Counted from the stretch's first letter, positions 1 to 7,341 are shown. The stretch is DNA of 10,042 nucleotides from JAAEEP01 sp035529155 (GCA_035529155.1 DATKXF010000153.1:1-10042); one strand, 5' to 3'. Notes: generated from the letters alone by a model not told the origin. Made by a program: numbers and translations.

Positions 1-745
1 CGATGTCCTCCACTGATCTAACAGACTCATCGGCCATAACCGGTATCTTGGAAGAACGCCCCACTTCACAAAGATTCTCGAGGTCTCCAGCATCGACAGG
101 CTGTTCAACGAACTGGACTCTGAATGGGTAGATCTCATCAAGGAAAGAAATGGCTTCTTTCACCTCGAACCCCTGGTTGCAGTCGATCCTTACCACCATA
201 TTGGGATAGCGTCGTCTTACCTCTCTTATCAGGGAGAAGTCACGATCCAGATCAAGGCCGATCTTCAGTTTCAAAATTCCGAATCCGGCCATCGAACGCT
301 GATGGACCTCGGCTAGGGATTCCTGAAGATCCATGATGCCTATTGTTATTGAGGTCTCGATCCGATCCCATATTCTTCCCATCAGGTCGCAGAGTGGCTT
401 CCCTTGCATTCGAGCGAGGAGGTCATGAAATGCCATGTCCACTCCGCACTTAGCGGCGTTGTCCTCATCAGAGATAGATGCCATTATCTCATGCAGCTGG
501 GAGATGTTCAACTTCTCGGCCGGCAGAACATCCATTAGGTCCTGAAGAAAATGGATTGATGACTGGAGAGTGTCGCCGGTGACGATATTGGGTGCGATGA
601 CGCCTATGCCCTCACCGTCACTAGACCTCACCCTCAATAGAATATTGACCACCTCCTGAGAACGGTGGGTGGCGATGACGAATGGACGCTCCCTCATCAT
701 CCTGATGATTGAGTATTCCACTTCGTCGATGCGAACCTCACTCAT
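1..745 (-). CDS. Enolase-superfamily enzyme, dipeptide (L-Ala-D/L-Glu type) epimerase-like, C-terminus off the left edge
   Basis: Translating the minus strand from the ATG at 745-743 gives 248 residues without a stop, so the gene is cut by the window edge. The N-terminal capping domain (about 1-120) is followed by the start of the (beta/alpha)8 barrel. The barrel shows KLK at 159-161 (the KxK catalytic lysine motif), Asp188 in the string IDCNQG, Glu214 in FVEQP and Asp239 in MADES. These are the three metal ligands in the order and spacing of the muconate-lactonizing and Ala-Glu epimerase subgroup. The second catalytic lysine, expected some 25 residues further on, lies outside the window. Family members epimerise the alpha carbon of dipeptides or related carboxylates using Mg2+ in the cytoplasm. 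The start overlaps the stop of the upstream DUF89 gene by 8 bases (ATGAGTGA), so the two are probably translationally coupled. The superfamily call is firm. The substrate is inferred; N-succinylamino acid racemase or o-succinylbenzoate synthase activity cannot be excluded. Confidence 0.85.
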   Translation of the reverse strand, partial: MSEVRIDEVEYSIIRMMRERPFVIATHRSQEVVNILLRVRSSDGEGIGVIAPNIVTGDTLQSSIHFLQDLMDVLPAEKLNISQLHEIMASISDEDNAAKCGVDMAFHDLLARMQGKPLCDLMGRIWDRIETSITIGIMDLQESLAEVHQRSMAGFGILKLKIGLDLDRDFSLIREVRRRYPNMVVRIDCNQGFEVKEAISFLDEIYPFRVQFVEQPVDAGDLENLCEVGRSSKIPVMADESVRSVEDI

Positions 746-1604
746 AAAGCTTCACAACGTTGTCATCCTTCTTAGCTCCGATGGCGTTTGCTACAGGCCG
801 GCATTTGGCCCTCATAATGTAAGCAATGGGACGGAAGCAGTGATCAGACAGTGCTTCGAAATTTGCCATTCCCTTGGCAATGATGAGATCGGTTGTCTTC
901 ATTTCTTCCAGGAGGTCGTCTCCCATTCCCTCCACGCTGACACCGATGGCGAATGTTCCCGTGTCCAGGACCCTGTCAAACTGGTCCAAGATAGAAGACC
1001 GTCTAGCATCATCCAAGGTGACGTCAGTGAGCACAGGTCTTCCCTTTACCACACCGGTCACCTCCACTCCAATTGACTGGATCTCTCTGACCAAGAGCTT
1101 GTCGAAAACCTGCTCACCACAGTTGTCCAGGAAGTACAGCGCCTTCCCTGATGACTCCAGTATCCTCTTTATCCTGGGAAGGTCATTTGTGCCAAGAGGC
1201 TGAGCTATAATGTAATCGAACGCCTCCACCAGATCATCCGGATCGTCGAACCCTTTCCCAATACCGAAGTCCATGACATTTCCGGCAATGGCACAGAGTG
1301 TGGCGGCCATCAACCTGTCCTTCGAGGATTCTATATATCCTTCAGCCCGGGGAAGGAGAGATAGCGCCACCTCATCCGCCCTGACCTTGAGTTCCAGGTA
1401 GGGATCCTCGGATCCCATTCTTCGGTACGCTTTTCTATGTACCTCGGTAGCAAGCTTTGCTGAATTCACCCCCTCATGGAATCCATTGCTAAGGATCTCC
1501 AGACTCTCTCTCATGACCTCGGGGGTCCTATCAGGTGCCACAAGTTCGGTCTCGAAGAGCACCCGCCTCAATAGGCAAGGAATGCACTCGGGGTCCATCT
1601 TCAT
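738..1604 (-). CDS. DUF89/ARMT1-like metal-dependent phosphatase
   Basis: This 288-residue protein has the archaeal DUF89 layout. It has a CxxC near the N-terminus (Cys7, Cys10 in PECIPCLL), a helical N-terminal part, and AGNVMDFG at 107-114. The signature DNCGEQVFD follows at 160-168, then VKGRPVLTDVTLDDA at 186-200 and IIAKGMANFE at 241-250. In characterised DUF89 proteins an Asp-Asn pair and a later Asp bind Mn2+, Co2+ or Ni2+; Asp160, Asn161 and Asp194 are the matching residues here. The family includes metabolite damage-control phosphatases acting on sugar or nucleotide phosphates, and human ARMT1. The substrate here is not readable from sequence. Translation may start at the ATG at 1604 or two codons later at 1598; the second has a better-spaced GGGAG. 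The gene is first in an operon with the epimerase-like gene and diverges from the VAT gene. Confidence 0.85.
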   Translation of the reverse strand: MKMDPECIPCLLRRVLFETELVAPDRTPEVMRESLEILSNGFHEGVNSAKLATEVHRKAYRRMGSEDPYLELKVRADEVALSLLPRAEGYIESSKDRLMAATLCAIAGNVMDFGIGKGFDDPDDLVEAFDYIIAQPLGTNDLPRIKRILESSGKALYFLDNCGEQVFDKLLVREIQSIGVEVTGVVKGRPVLTDVTLDDARRSSILDQFDRVLDTGTFAIGVSVEGMGDDLLEEMKTTDLIIAKGMANFEALSDHCFRPIAYIMRAKCRPVANAIGAKKDDNVVKLYE

Positions 1605-1655
1605 GCTCCCTGGAGGTACCTAATTGGTGAAGAACTCTCCTAACGATATCGAGAA

Positions 1656-1672
1656 CGACCAGGAAATGGTCG
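1656..1672. promoter_or_regulatory. Candidate operator: 6-base dyad upstream of the VAT promoter
   Basis: CGACCA and TGGTCG form a perfect inverted repeat around a 5-base spacer. The right arm ends about 6 bases before the TATA-like element of the VAT gene, where a regulator would compete with or assist TBP/TFB. It lies in the 114-base divergent region shared with the DUF89 gene, so it could act on both. A shorter perfect palindrome, CGATATCG, sits at 1644-1651. The dyad is directly visible; its role is inference. Confidence 0.35.
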
Positions 1673-1678
1673 CAATAC

Positions 1679-1686
1679 CTTTATGA
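1679..1686 (+). promoter_or_regulatory. TATA-like box and short leader for the VAT gene
   Basis: CTTTATGA lies about 35 bases before the ATG at 1719. An archaeal transcript would begin around 1704-1708, leaving a leader of about 10-15 bases. That leader contains GAGGGG at 1707-1712, eight bases upstream of the ATG when measured from GAGG. This arrangement argues that the in-frame ATG at 1683, which falls inside the box, is not the start. Confidence 0.45.
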
Positions 1687-1718
1687 GGAGCACTGGCGAT
1701 TTGCCAGAGGGGACCAAG

Positions 1719-3920
1719 ATGACGGATTCTTTGACTCTAAGGGTTGCCCGTGCCCACCATCAGTCCGAGGTGGGCCTGGGGAGAGCGAGGATCGATTCCA
1801 AGACCAGGAAGCAGCTGGGGGTGGAAGTTGGTGACTTCATCGAAATCGTCGGGAAGAGGACCACGGCGGCCAAGATCTTCCGGGCGGCCCAGGACGATGA
1901 GGGAAAGGGCATAATCAGGATCGACGGCATGATCAGATCGAACGCGAGCGTTTCGATAGGAGAGAAGGTGTCGGTGATCAAAGCGGACTCGCAGCCTGCA
2001 TCCCGGATCGTGGTGGCTCCTAAGATACCCCAGGGAAAGAGAGTACGCTTTGGTCAGGGGGTGGAGAATCTCTTCAAAAAGGGGCTCCTGAACCGTCCCC
2101 TGGTGAAAGGCGACGAGATTATTATTCCAAATATCGCGCTTATGGGCGGTTACCTGCCTTTCATGGTCACAGCAACCACACCCATTGGTGTGGTCGTGGT
2201 GGGCGATCACACAGAACTGGTCGTGAAGACCGAGCCCATGGAGATGGTTGGAGCACCCACTGTTTCCGTTACATACGACGACGTTGGGGGACTCGAGGGA
2301 GAGCTCCAGAGGGTAAGGGAGATGATCGAGCTTCCGCTCAAGAACCCTGAGCTATTCGATCGACTTGGCATAGGCCCCCCAAAGGGCGTCCTCCTTTACG
2401 GCCCACCGGGAACTGGGAAGACCCTCATAGCAAAGGCGGTCGCCAACGAGGCAGGGGCAAACTTCTACTCGATCCAGGGCCCCGAGATCATATCAAAGTA
2501 CTACGGGCAGAGCGAGGAGAAGCTGAGGGAGCGATTCGAAGAGGCGGAGAAGAACGCTCCATCGATAATATTCATTGATGAGATCGACTCCATCGCCCCT
2601 AGAAGGGAGGATGTCCATGGAGAGGTGGAAAGGAGGGTGGTGGCGCAGCTTCTCACCTTGATGGACGGCCTTAGCGGGAGAGGCCAGGTGATCGTGATCG
2701 GGGCTACCAACCGGGAGGATGCCATCGATCCCGCTCTAAGAAGACCGGGTAGATTTGATAGGGAAATCGAGATCGGGGTTCCTTCCAGTGAGGGCAGAAT
2801 GGAGATCCTGGAGATCCACACCCGCGGAATGCCCATGGAGGATGATGTGGACCTAGAGGAGTTCGCCAGGACCACCCATGGTTTCGTGGGGGCTGATCTG
2901 GCGGCCCTTGCCCGCGAGGCTGCCATGAATTGCCTGGCACGGCTCGTTCCAGAACTGGATTTGGGAAACCCGATACCGACAGAAGTCCTGGAGAAGATGA
3001 GGGTGACCCTGGAAGACTTCAACGGGGCGCTAAGGGAGATCGAGCCCAGCGCCATGCGTGAGGTCCTTGTGGAAATACCACGGGTCACGTGGGAGGATGT
3101 GGGAGGCTTGGATGATGTGAAGAGGCAGCTGAAGGAGATGGTGGAGCTGCCCATGGAAAAGCCCGAATCATTCAAGAGACTGGGAATCAAGCCGGCCAAG
3201 GGCATATTCCTCTATGGACCACCAGGGACCGGGAAAACGCTGATAGCCAAGGCCCTGGCCAATGAGTCCAACGCAAACTTCATCTCCATAAAGGGGCCGG
3301 AGATCATGAGCAAGTGGGTGGGGGAGAGCGAGAAGGCAGTACGCCGGGTCTTCAAGAAGGCCAAGCAGGTTTCACCGGCTATCGTCTTCCTGGACGAAGT
3401 GGATTCGATCGCGCCCAGAAGAGGTAGTGATGGCGACAGCAACGTGACCGAGAGAGTCGTGAACCAGCTCCTGACCTCCTTGGATGGATTGGAGGCGTTG
3501 GAGAAGGTGACGGTCATGGCGGCGACAAACAGGCCAGACATCGTTGATCCGGCCTTACTGAGACCGGGAAGATTCGACCTGCTGGTGCTGATCCCCATCC
3601 CTGATGCAGTTGCGAGGAAGAGCATACTGGAGATACACACACGCGAGATGCCTTTGACCGATGATGTGGATTTGGATTCCATCGTGAGAAGGACGGAGGG
3701 CTTCGTCGGAGCGGACCTAGAATCACTGTGCAGGGAATCAGGTCTCAACGCTCTGCGGGAAAATGATGATGCTGACAAGGTCGAGATGAGACATTTTGAG
3801 GCCGCGCTGGAGAAAGCTTGTCCATCGGTGGATAAGGACGTCATGCGACGCTATAATGAGATGTCAAAGAAACTTGAGAAGGTACAGCTGGACTTCGATG
3901 GTCTTGGTCTCTACAGATGA
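1719..3920 (+). CDS. vat: VAT/Cdc48-family AAA+ unfoldase (archaeal p97) with proteasome-docking tail
   Basis: From the ATG at 1719 the protein has 733 residues, the usual length for archaeal VAT/Cdc48. An in-frame ATG at 1683 would add 12 unconserved-looking residues and lies in the promoter. The order is a double-psi barrel (about 5-90), a second N-subdomain (95-180), a D1 ATPase and a D2 ATPase. D1 has Walker A GPPGTGKT (Lys234), Walker B IIFIDE (283-288), pore loop KYYG and arginine-finger segment RRPGRFD. D2 has Walker A GPPGTGKT (Lys506), Walker B IVFLDE (555-560), pore loop KWVGES and LRPGRFD. Both rings therefore look catalytically intact. Hexamers use ATP to pull substrates through the central pore. 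The last residues, LYR, fit the HbYX motif by which archaeal Cdc48 docks on the 20S proteasome. It acts in the cytoplasm in protein quality control. It has its own promoter and diverges from the DUF89 operon. Confidence 0.97.
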   Translation: MTDSLTLRVARAHHQSEVGLGRARIDSKTRKQLGVEVGDFIEIVGKRTTAAKIFRAAQDDEGKGIIRIDGMIRSNASVSIGEKVSVIKADSQPASRIVVAPKIPQGKRVRFGQGVENLFKKGLLNRPLVKGDEIIIPNIALMGGYLPFMVTATTPIGVVVVGDHTELVVKTEPMEMVGAPTVSVTYDDVGGLEGELQRVREMIELPLKNPELFDRLGIGPPKGVLLYGPPGTGKTLIAKAVANEAGANFYSIQGPEIISKYYGQSEEKLRERFEEAEKNAPSIIFIDEIDSIAPRREDVHGEVERRVVAQLLTLMDGLSGRGQVIVIGATNREDAIDPALRRPGRFDREIEIGVPSSEGRMEILEIHTRGMPMEDDVDLEEFARTTHGFVGADLAALAREAAMNCLARLVPELDLGNPIPTEVLEKMRVTLEDFNGALREIEPSAMREVLVEIPRVTWEDVGGLDDVKRQLKEMVELPMEKPESFKRLGIKPAKGIFLYGPPGTGKTLIAKALANESNANFISIKGPEIMSKWVGESEKAVRRVFKKAKQVSPAIVFLDEVDSIAPRRGSDGDSNVTERVVNQLLTSLDGLEALEKVTVMAATNRPDIVDPALLRPGRFDLLVLIPIPDAVARKSILEIHTREMPLTDDVDLDSIVRRTEGFVGADLESLCRESGLNALRENDDADKVEMRHFEAALEKACPSVDKDVMRRYNEMSKKLEKVQLDFDGLGLYR

Positions 3921-3993
3921 GTGGGCTTTTAAAGGCCAGCTTACAAATTAGGGAAAAGTTCTCAGTCCAGGGCCAGGGTACGAAATCGACAGA

Positions 3994-4001
3994 ATTATAT
4001 A
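3994..4001 (+). promoter_or_regulatory. TATA box for the PRC-barrel gene
   Basis: ATTATATA lies about 55 bases before the ATG at 4054, in the 133-base gap after the VAT stop. Transcription would start near 4020-4027. AGGTG at 4044-4048 provides a ribosome site 5 bases before the ATG. A small hairpin, AGTC-N5-GACT at 4024-4036, falls at or near the transcript start. The PRC-barrel gene therefore probably has its own transcript and does not rely on VAT read-through. Confidence 0.55.
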
Positions 4002-4053
4002 CAGACACTCTCATTCTTTATCCAGTCTTCCTGACTATCTGGCAGGTGCTGGG

Positions 4054-4293
4054 ATGAGGAAATTTATTACCGAGCTAAGGGGCAAGACCGTGATGACCAA
4101 TGACGGTCAGATTCTAGGAATGATCGATAACTTCGTTGTGGACACCGACTCCGGTGATATCCAGCACGTCCTGGTAGTTCCGGCCGAGGAGATCGAGGCC
4201 AGGCTGTTTAGGAATGACTCCCAAGGAAGACTAGTACTACCCTTTAGCGAGATGAGGGCGGTCAGGGACGTCGTGGTCATGAACGTCGCCTGA
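4054..4293 (+). CDS. Single-domain PRC-barrel protein
   Basis: This 79-residue protein consists of one PRC-barrel. It begins FITELRGKTVMTNDGQILG, continues through the DNFVVDTDSGDIQHVLVVP strand pair and ends LPFSEMRAVRDVVVMNVA. These strand-turn signatures, with the internal G-x-I-x-G-x-I/V pattern, are typical of PRC-barrels. There is no signal peptide or membrane segment. Such stand-alone archaeal proteins are small beta-barrel adaptors. In haloarchaea, the CdpB-type PRC-barrel proteins take part in FtsZ-based cell division, and other family members associate with RNA processing (RimM-like). Which role applies here cannot be decided from sequence. It follows VAT on the same strand with its own promoter, and its end converges on the TPR gene, 43 bases away. 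Confidence 0.85.
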   Translation: MRKFITELRGKTVMTNDGQILGMIDNFVVDTDSGDIQHVLVVPAEEIEARLFRNDSQGRLVLPFSEMRAVRDVVVMNVA

Positions 4294-4297
4294 TCGA

Positions 4298-4324
4298 TAT
4301 TCTATCTTAGAATAGTAGTATTCT
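4298..4324. terminator. Overlapping hairpins between convergent genes, possible bidirectional terminator
   Basis: Two inverted repeats share one arm. TATTCTA (4298-4304) pairs with TAGAATA (4308-4314) around TCT. AGAATA (4309-4314) can instead pair with TATTCT (4319-4324) around GTAG. The element fills most of the 43-base gap between the ends of the PRC-barrel and TPR genes, where a terminator for both strands is expected. The stems are AT-rich and there is no long T tract, so the terminator role is uncertain. Confidence 0.3.
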
Positions 4325-4336
4325 GGATTAGCAATC

Positions 4337-6541
4337 TCATTCTTCAAGGAGCTTGGCTACCCTTTCCTTGTTCATCCTAGCATCGCTGAATTCTGGGGCT
4401 CTCTGCAGCGCCACCTCGTAGAACTCCATCGCTCTGATGAATTCCTTTTTTCTCTCAGAAACGATGCCCATTCCGTTGATCGCCTCGGGTGTCTGTTCCA
4501 TCCTCAAGGCTGAGAGAAATGATTCCTTGGCTCCCTCGATGTCTTCTAACGCCAGCTGGCAGAATCCAAGGTTGGAAAGATACAGGGGCATCTTCTTAGT
4601 CAGCAAAGCCTGTCTGAAACACTTTTCGGCATCCTCGTTCTCATCCTTCAGATATAGAGCGCAACCGAGGTTGTTCCAGGCATCCGCATATCCCGGTTCG
4701 ATGTCCACGACCTCCCTAAAGATATCCTCCGCCCTGTCCAGGTCTCCCTTCATCCTCGATGCGACCCCCTGAGCACTCAGTAGCCACGGGCTTCGCGGAT
4801 AGGTCTTTAGCAGTCGATCGAGGTTCAGCAGGGCATAGTCTGCCTTTCCGTTCCCAATCATAGCGATGGCGCCGATCGCTTCCTCGAGCTCCCCCTCCCT
4901 CAATTGCTTGGAACACTCCATGGCTCGTCTTGGGTCCCGCTGCTCCAGAAGAACAAGGCACTTCCTCCTCAGAGCCTCGGGCGAATCCCCTACCTTCTCT
5001 AGGATACCCATAGACTCCGTGAAACGACTCATCCTGTGCATCAGGGCTTCGAGATCCAGTAGGGATTCTGTTGATGAAGAACGCCTCCCGCTGTCTCCCA
5101 CGGAGGCCAATGCCTCCTCGAAATTCCCGAGCTCCATCAGGATGTGAGATCTTCTCAGAAGCGCGTGGGGATTGCTGGGTTCCAGCTCGAGGCACTTATC
5201 CACCTCGCTGAGCGACCCTTCAAGATCCCCCATTGCATCCAGCAGGAGCGAGGCGTCCATGTATCTACGGCATATGGTGTCCTCCCCGGTCTCCCCCCCT
5301 TCGATGATGCCCGCGGCTTCCAGCGCCCTGTCTCGTTCAATTGATGCGTCCTCGAGATCAGGGTCGAGTGATGCGGCGACCGCAAAAGACCTGGCGGCAT
5401 CCTCGAAGAGGCCTGCGTCCATCTGTACGCTTCCAAGCTCCATCCATATCTTGGGTCTTGATCTGTCTAGGGCGAGTATATCCCTCCAGGCTTGGATGGC
5501 CTTTTCCTCTTCCCCCCTCTCCGTGAAGATGGAGGCCCTGTTCTGCAGTGCGTCCAAATTGTCGGGGTCGAAGGAGAGGGCCATATCGAGATCGGTGAGG
5601 GCCTTCTGATGCTGTCCCATCGCCTTTCGGACCAGCGCCCTGTTGTTGTATCCCATGGGATCTCTAGGAAACAATTGGACCAGCTGATCGAATATCTTCA
5701 GGGCTTCATCCAAACGTTCCAGCTCGAACAGGGTAGCCCCCTTGTTGATCAATGCCGCCGCCATCCTGGGATTCAGTTTGAGCGTAGAATCGTAGGCGGC
5801 CAATTCCTCCTCAAAATCGCCGGACTCGTGCAACAATAATGCCAGGAGATACCAGTTGCCTGGATTCGATGAATCAAGCTGGGAAGCCCACCTGCACGAT
5901 CCTACAGCTCCTTCGATATCCCCCTTGGCGTGCAGGACCCTGGCCTTCATCCTCCATACCGAATCCTGATTTGGCTTGAGCTCGATGGCCTTCTCTAGCT
6001 TGCTGAGAGATTCGCTGTACCTGCCCTCTCTCAAATCATTCTCTGCAGCCTTTATCAATGAATCGTACCTGCCCCTGCTGGGAAGGAAGCGCCCTCCCTC
6101 CTCCTCCAAGATGTGCCTGTCTACATCGCTGAGCACCCTGTCCTCCATTCCGAACTTACTCAGAAGATTGATGAGCTTGGAGAGATCGGCATAGGCAATG
6201 TCGTTCTCATCAGCGAAGAACTTGGTCTCCTCACTCATCTCATGGGTCGATATCATAACAGGAAGCCTTTCCACGAAATCCGCTTTCTCCCTCAGCTTCC
6301 TCAGGGAGTTGATCGATGTCTTCTCCTTGCTCTGAGACGCAGTGACCAGGTAACGGCCATCTTTTCCCAGAGCCTCTATTCGCACCGTGTCCTCCGATAT
6401 CACCGCAGCGCTGACCTCAAGTCCGAGGTTCTCCAGCAAGGCGATCACAAAGGATTTGAACCGATCCTCATCAAGCTTGTTGAGCCCAGAGATGACCCTT
6501 TCCCTCAGCCTCTCGTCCAGGATCTCGTCGAGACTCCTCAT
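4337..6541 (-). CDS. TPR-array protein with an N-terminal, apparently inactive Mrr/restriction-endonuclease-like domain
   Basis: This 734-residue protein has two parts. Residues 1-135 look like an Mrr-type PD-(D/E)xK fold: a helix FKSFVIALLENLGLEV, strands around DTVRIEALGKDGRYLV, then LPVMISTHEMSEETKFFADENDIAYADLSKLINLL. The last matches the Mrr pattern of a strand followed by a T-x-E/A helix and the closing D-x-x-L-x-x-LL helix. Where Mrr enzymes have Q-x-K, this protein has T-A-S (67-69), so catalysis is probably lost. Residues from about 158 to 734 carry roughly 14 TPR-like repeats with the expected A/G/Y/P spacing, for example AWNNLGCALYLKDENEDAEK at 621-640. TPR arrays are protein-binding scaffolds. 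There is no signal peptide or membrane segment, so a cytoplasmic location is expected. Its ATG overlaps the stop of the upstream zinc-ribbon gene (ATGA). The TPR call is firm; the nuclease-fold call is inference from pattern. Confidence 0.85.
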   Translation of the reverse strand: MRSLDEILDERLRERVISGLNKLDEDRFKSFVIALLENLGLEVSAAVISEDTVRIEALGKDGRYLVTASQSKEKTSINSLRKLREKADFVERLPVMISTHEMSEETKFFADENDIAYADLSKLINLLSKFGMEDRVLSDVDRHILEEEGGRFLPSRGRYDSLIKAAENDLREGRYSESLSKLEKAIELKPNQDSVWRMKARVLHAKGDIEGAVGSCRWASQLDSSNPGNWYLLALLLHESGDFEEELAAYDSTLKLNPRMAAALINKGATLFELERLDEALKIFDQLVQLFPRDPMGYNNRALVRKAMGQHQKALTDLDMALSFDPDNLDALQNRASIFTERGEEEKAIQAWRDILALDRSRPKIWMELGSVQMDAGLFEDAARSFAVAASLDPDLEDASIERDRALEAAGIIEGGETGEDTICRRYMDASLLLDAMGDLEGSLSEVDKCLELEPSNPHALLRRSHILMELGNFEEALASVGDSGRRSSSTESLLDLEALMHRMSRFTESMGILEKVGDSPEALRRKCLVLLEQRDPRRAMECSKQLREGELEEAIGAIAMIGNGKADYALLNLDRLLKTYPRSPWLLSAQGVASRMKGDLDRAEDIFREVVDIEPGYADAWNNLGCALYLKDENEDAEKCFRQALLTKKMPLYLSNLGFCQLALEDIEGAKESFLSALRMEQTPEAINGMGIVSERKKEFIRAMEFYEVALQRAPEFSDARMNKERVAKLLEE

Positions 6542-7341
6542 TCTCCACCACCCAGGGTCTGCTTGATGAAGCTCAATCTAGGATCGACAACATCCTCAGA
6601 AATCTGTGCGACCAACTCCCCAGCTTCCTGAGTGCGGTCAATATCCACGAGTATGGATGCCTTCTTGATCATGGCCTCCAAACGATCCTGGTCGCTGAGC
6701 TTCTTCTTCATCACATACTCTAGAAGAGAAAATGCCTGATCGTGATCCCCACACCAGTGCTCAAGTAGAGCCTGGTTGGAAATGGCCGCCCACCTAAGCT
6801 GGGGGAAGGCATCCCCCCTCTCGTACATGCCCTTAACCATCCCTGACCATCGTTCGATAAACGCAAACTTCGCCTCTTCCACAACTGGAAGGGATGCAAC
6901 ACGGCGTACCACAAGGGATATCAAATTGCCCATGCGGATGGACGCTCTGGCCCAAGGAAGCAGATCGTAGTCCAGGGTAAGGATCGCCTCCAGGAAATCG
7001 GAGATTATGCCTCTTCTCGGGACACGCTCGTCGCCCCTCAGATTTATTCCCACCCCCATGAAAGAGAGGTAGCGGTCAATAATGCTGGGGATCTCTCTCT
7101 GATCGCTCTCCATCGACGATCTGAACCTCAAGGCAGCTTCAGGGCCCTTATAGAGGACCACTCCCTTTGAAGGAGAGGGACCTATCATCAGGGATGGTGA
7201 GCACACCTGCATGAACCTGCGGTCTGAGCACGGATCAAAGGCTCTGGGCAGGAAGATAAAAGGATCCTTGATGCTCTCGAAGCAGCTAGCGCAGAGTAAC
7301 ATTCCTTCCGATATTCCAGAACCGCAGCCAAGGCAGTGCAG
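6538..7341 (-). CDS. Uncharacterised zinc-ribbon/helical protein, probably with a CTG (non-AUG) start
   Basis: The first in-frame ATG (7302) gives 254 residues and begins MLLCASC, leaving half a zinc ribbon. Reading upstream in frame to the stop at 7374-7372 adds HCLGCG, so the full ribbon is CxxC-x10-CxxC (Cys3, 6, 17, 20 in the longer form). The CTG at 7341 lies 7 bases after GAGG in GAGAGGG (7354-7348) and would give 267 residues; an ATT at 7347 is the only other candidate. Two further cysteines follow in a DPCSDRRFMQVC stretch. The rest is mostly alpha-helical with weak TPR character towards the C-terminus (for example LRWAAISNQALLEHWCGDHDQAF). I recognise no enzyme motif. It overlaps the TPR gene by ATGA, so the two products are likely made together and may form a complex. 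The start codon is inference; the gene itself is well supported. Confidence 0.75.
   Translation of the reverse strand: MHCLGCGSGISEGMLLCASCFESIKDPFIFLPRAFDPCSDRRFMQVCSPSLMIGPSPSKGVVLYKGPEAALRFRSSMESDQREIPSIIDRYLSFMGVGINLRGDERVPRRGIISDFLEAILTLDYDLLPWARASIRMGNLISLVVRRVASLPVVEEAKFAFIERWSGMVKGMYERGDAFPQLRWAAISNQALLEHWCGDHDQAFSLLEYVMKKKLSDQDRLEAMIKKASILVDIDRTQEAGELVAQISEDVVDPRLSFIKQTLGGGE

Noticed and set aside
669..1203. Plus-strand open frames opposite the DUF89 and epimerase genes
   Set aside because: They lie antisense to well-supported genes, lack family motifs and have no promoter or ribosome site. They are frame shadows.
2501..3844. Long minus-strand open frames inside the VAT gene
   Set aside because: They are serine- and proline-rich low-complexity translations opposite the two ATPase domains, as expected from codon bias on the coding strand.
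3921..3940. GGGCTTTTAAAGGCC just after the VAT stop as an intrinsic terminator hairpin
   Set aside because: The arms pair only imperfectly and the T tract is four bases. It may still help termination, but I cannot support a call.
4337..6541. Internal DNA repeats or a CRISPR-like array in the TPR gene
   Set aside because: The periodicity is at the protein level (34-residue TPR units) with diverged DNA. There are no identical direct repeats or spacers.
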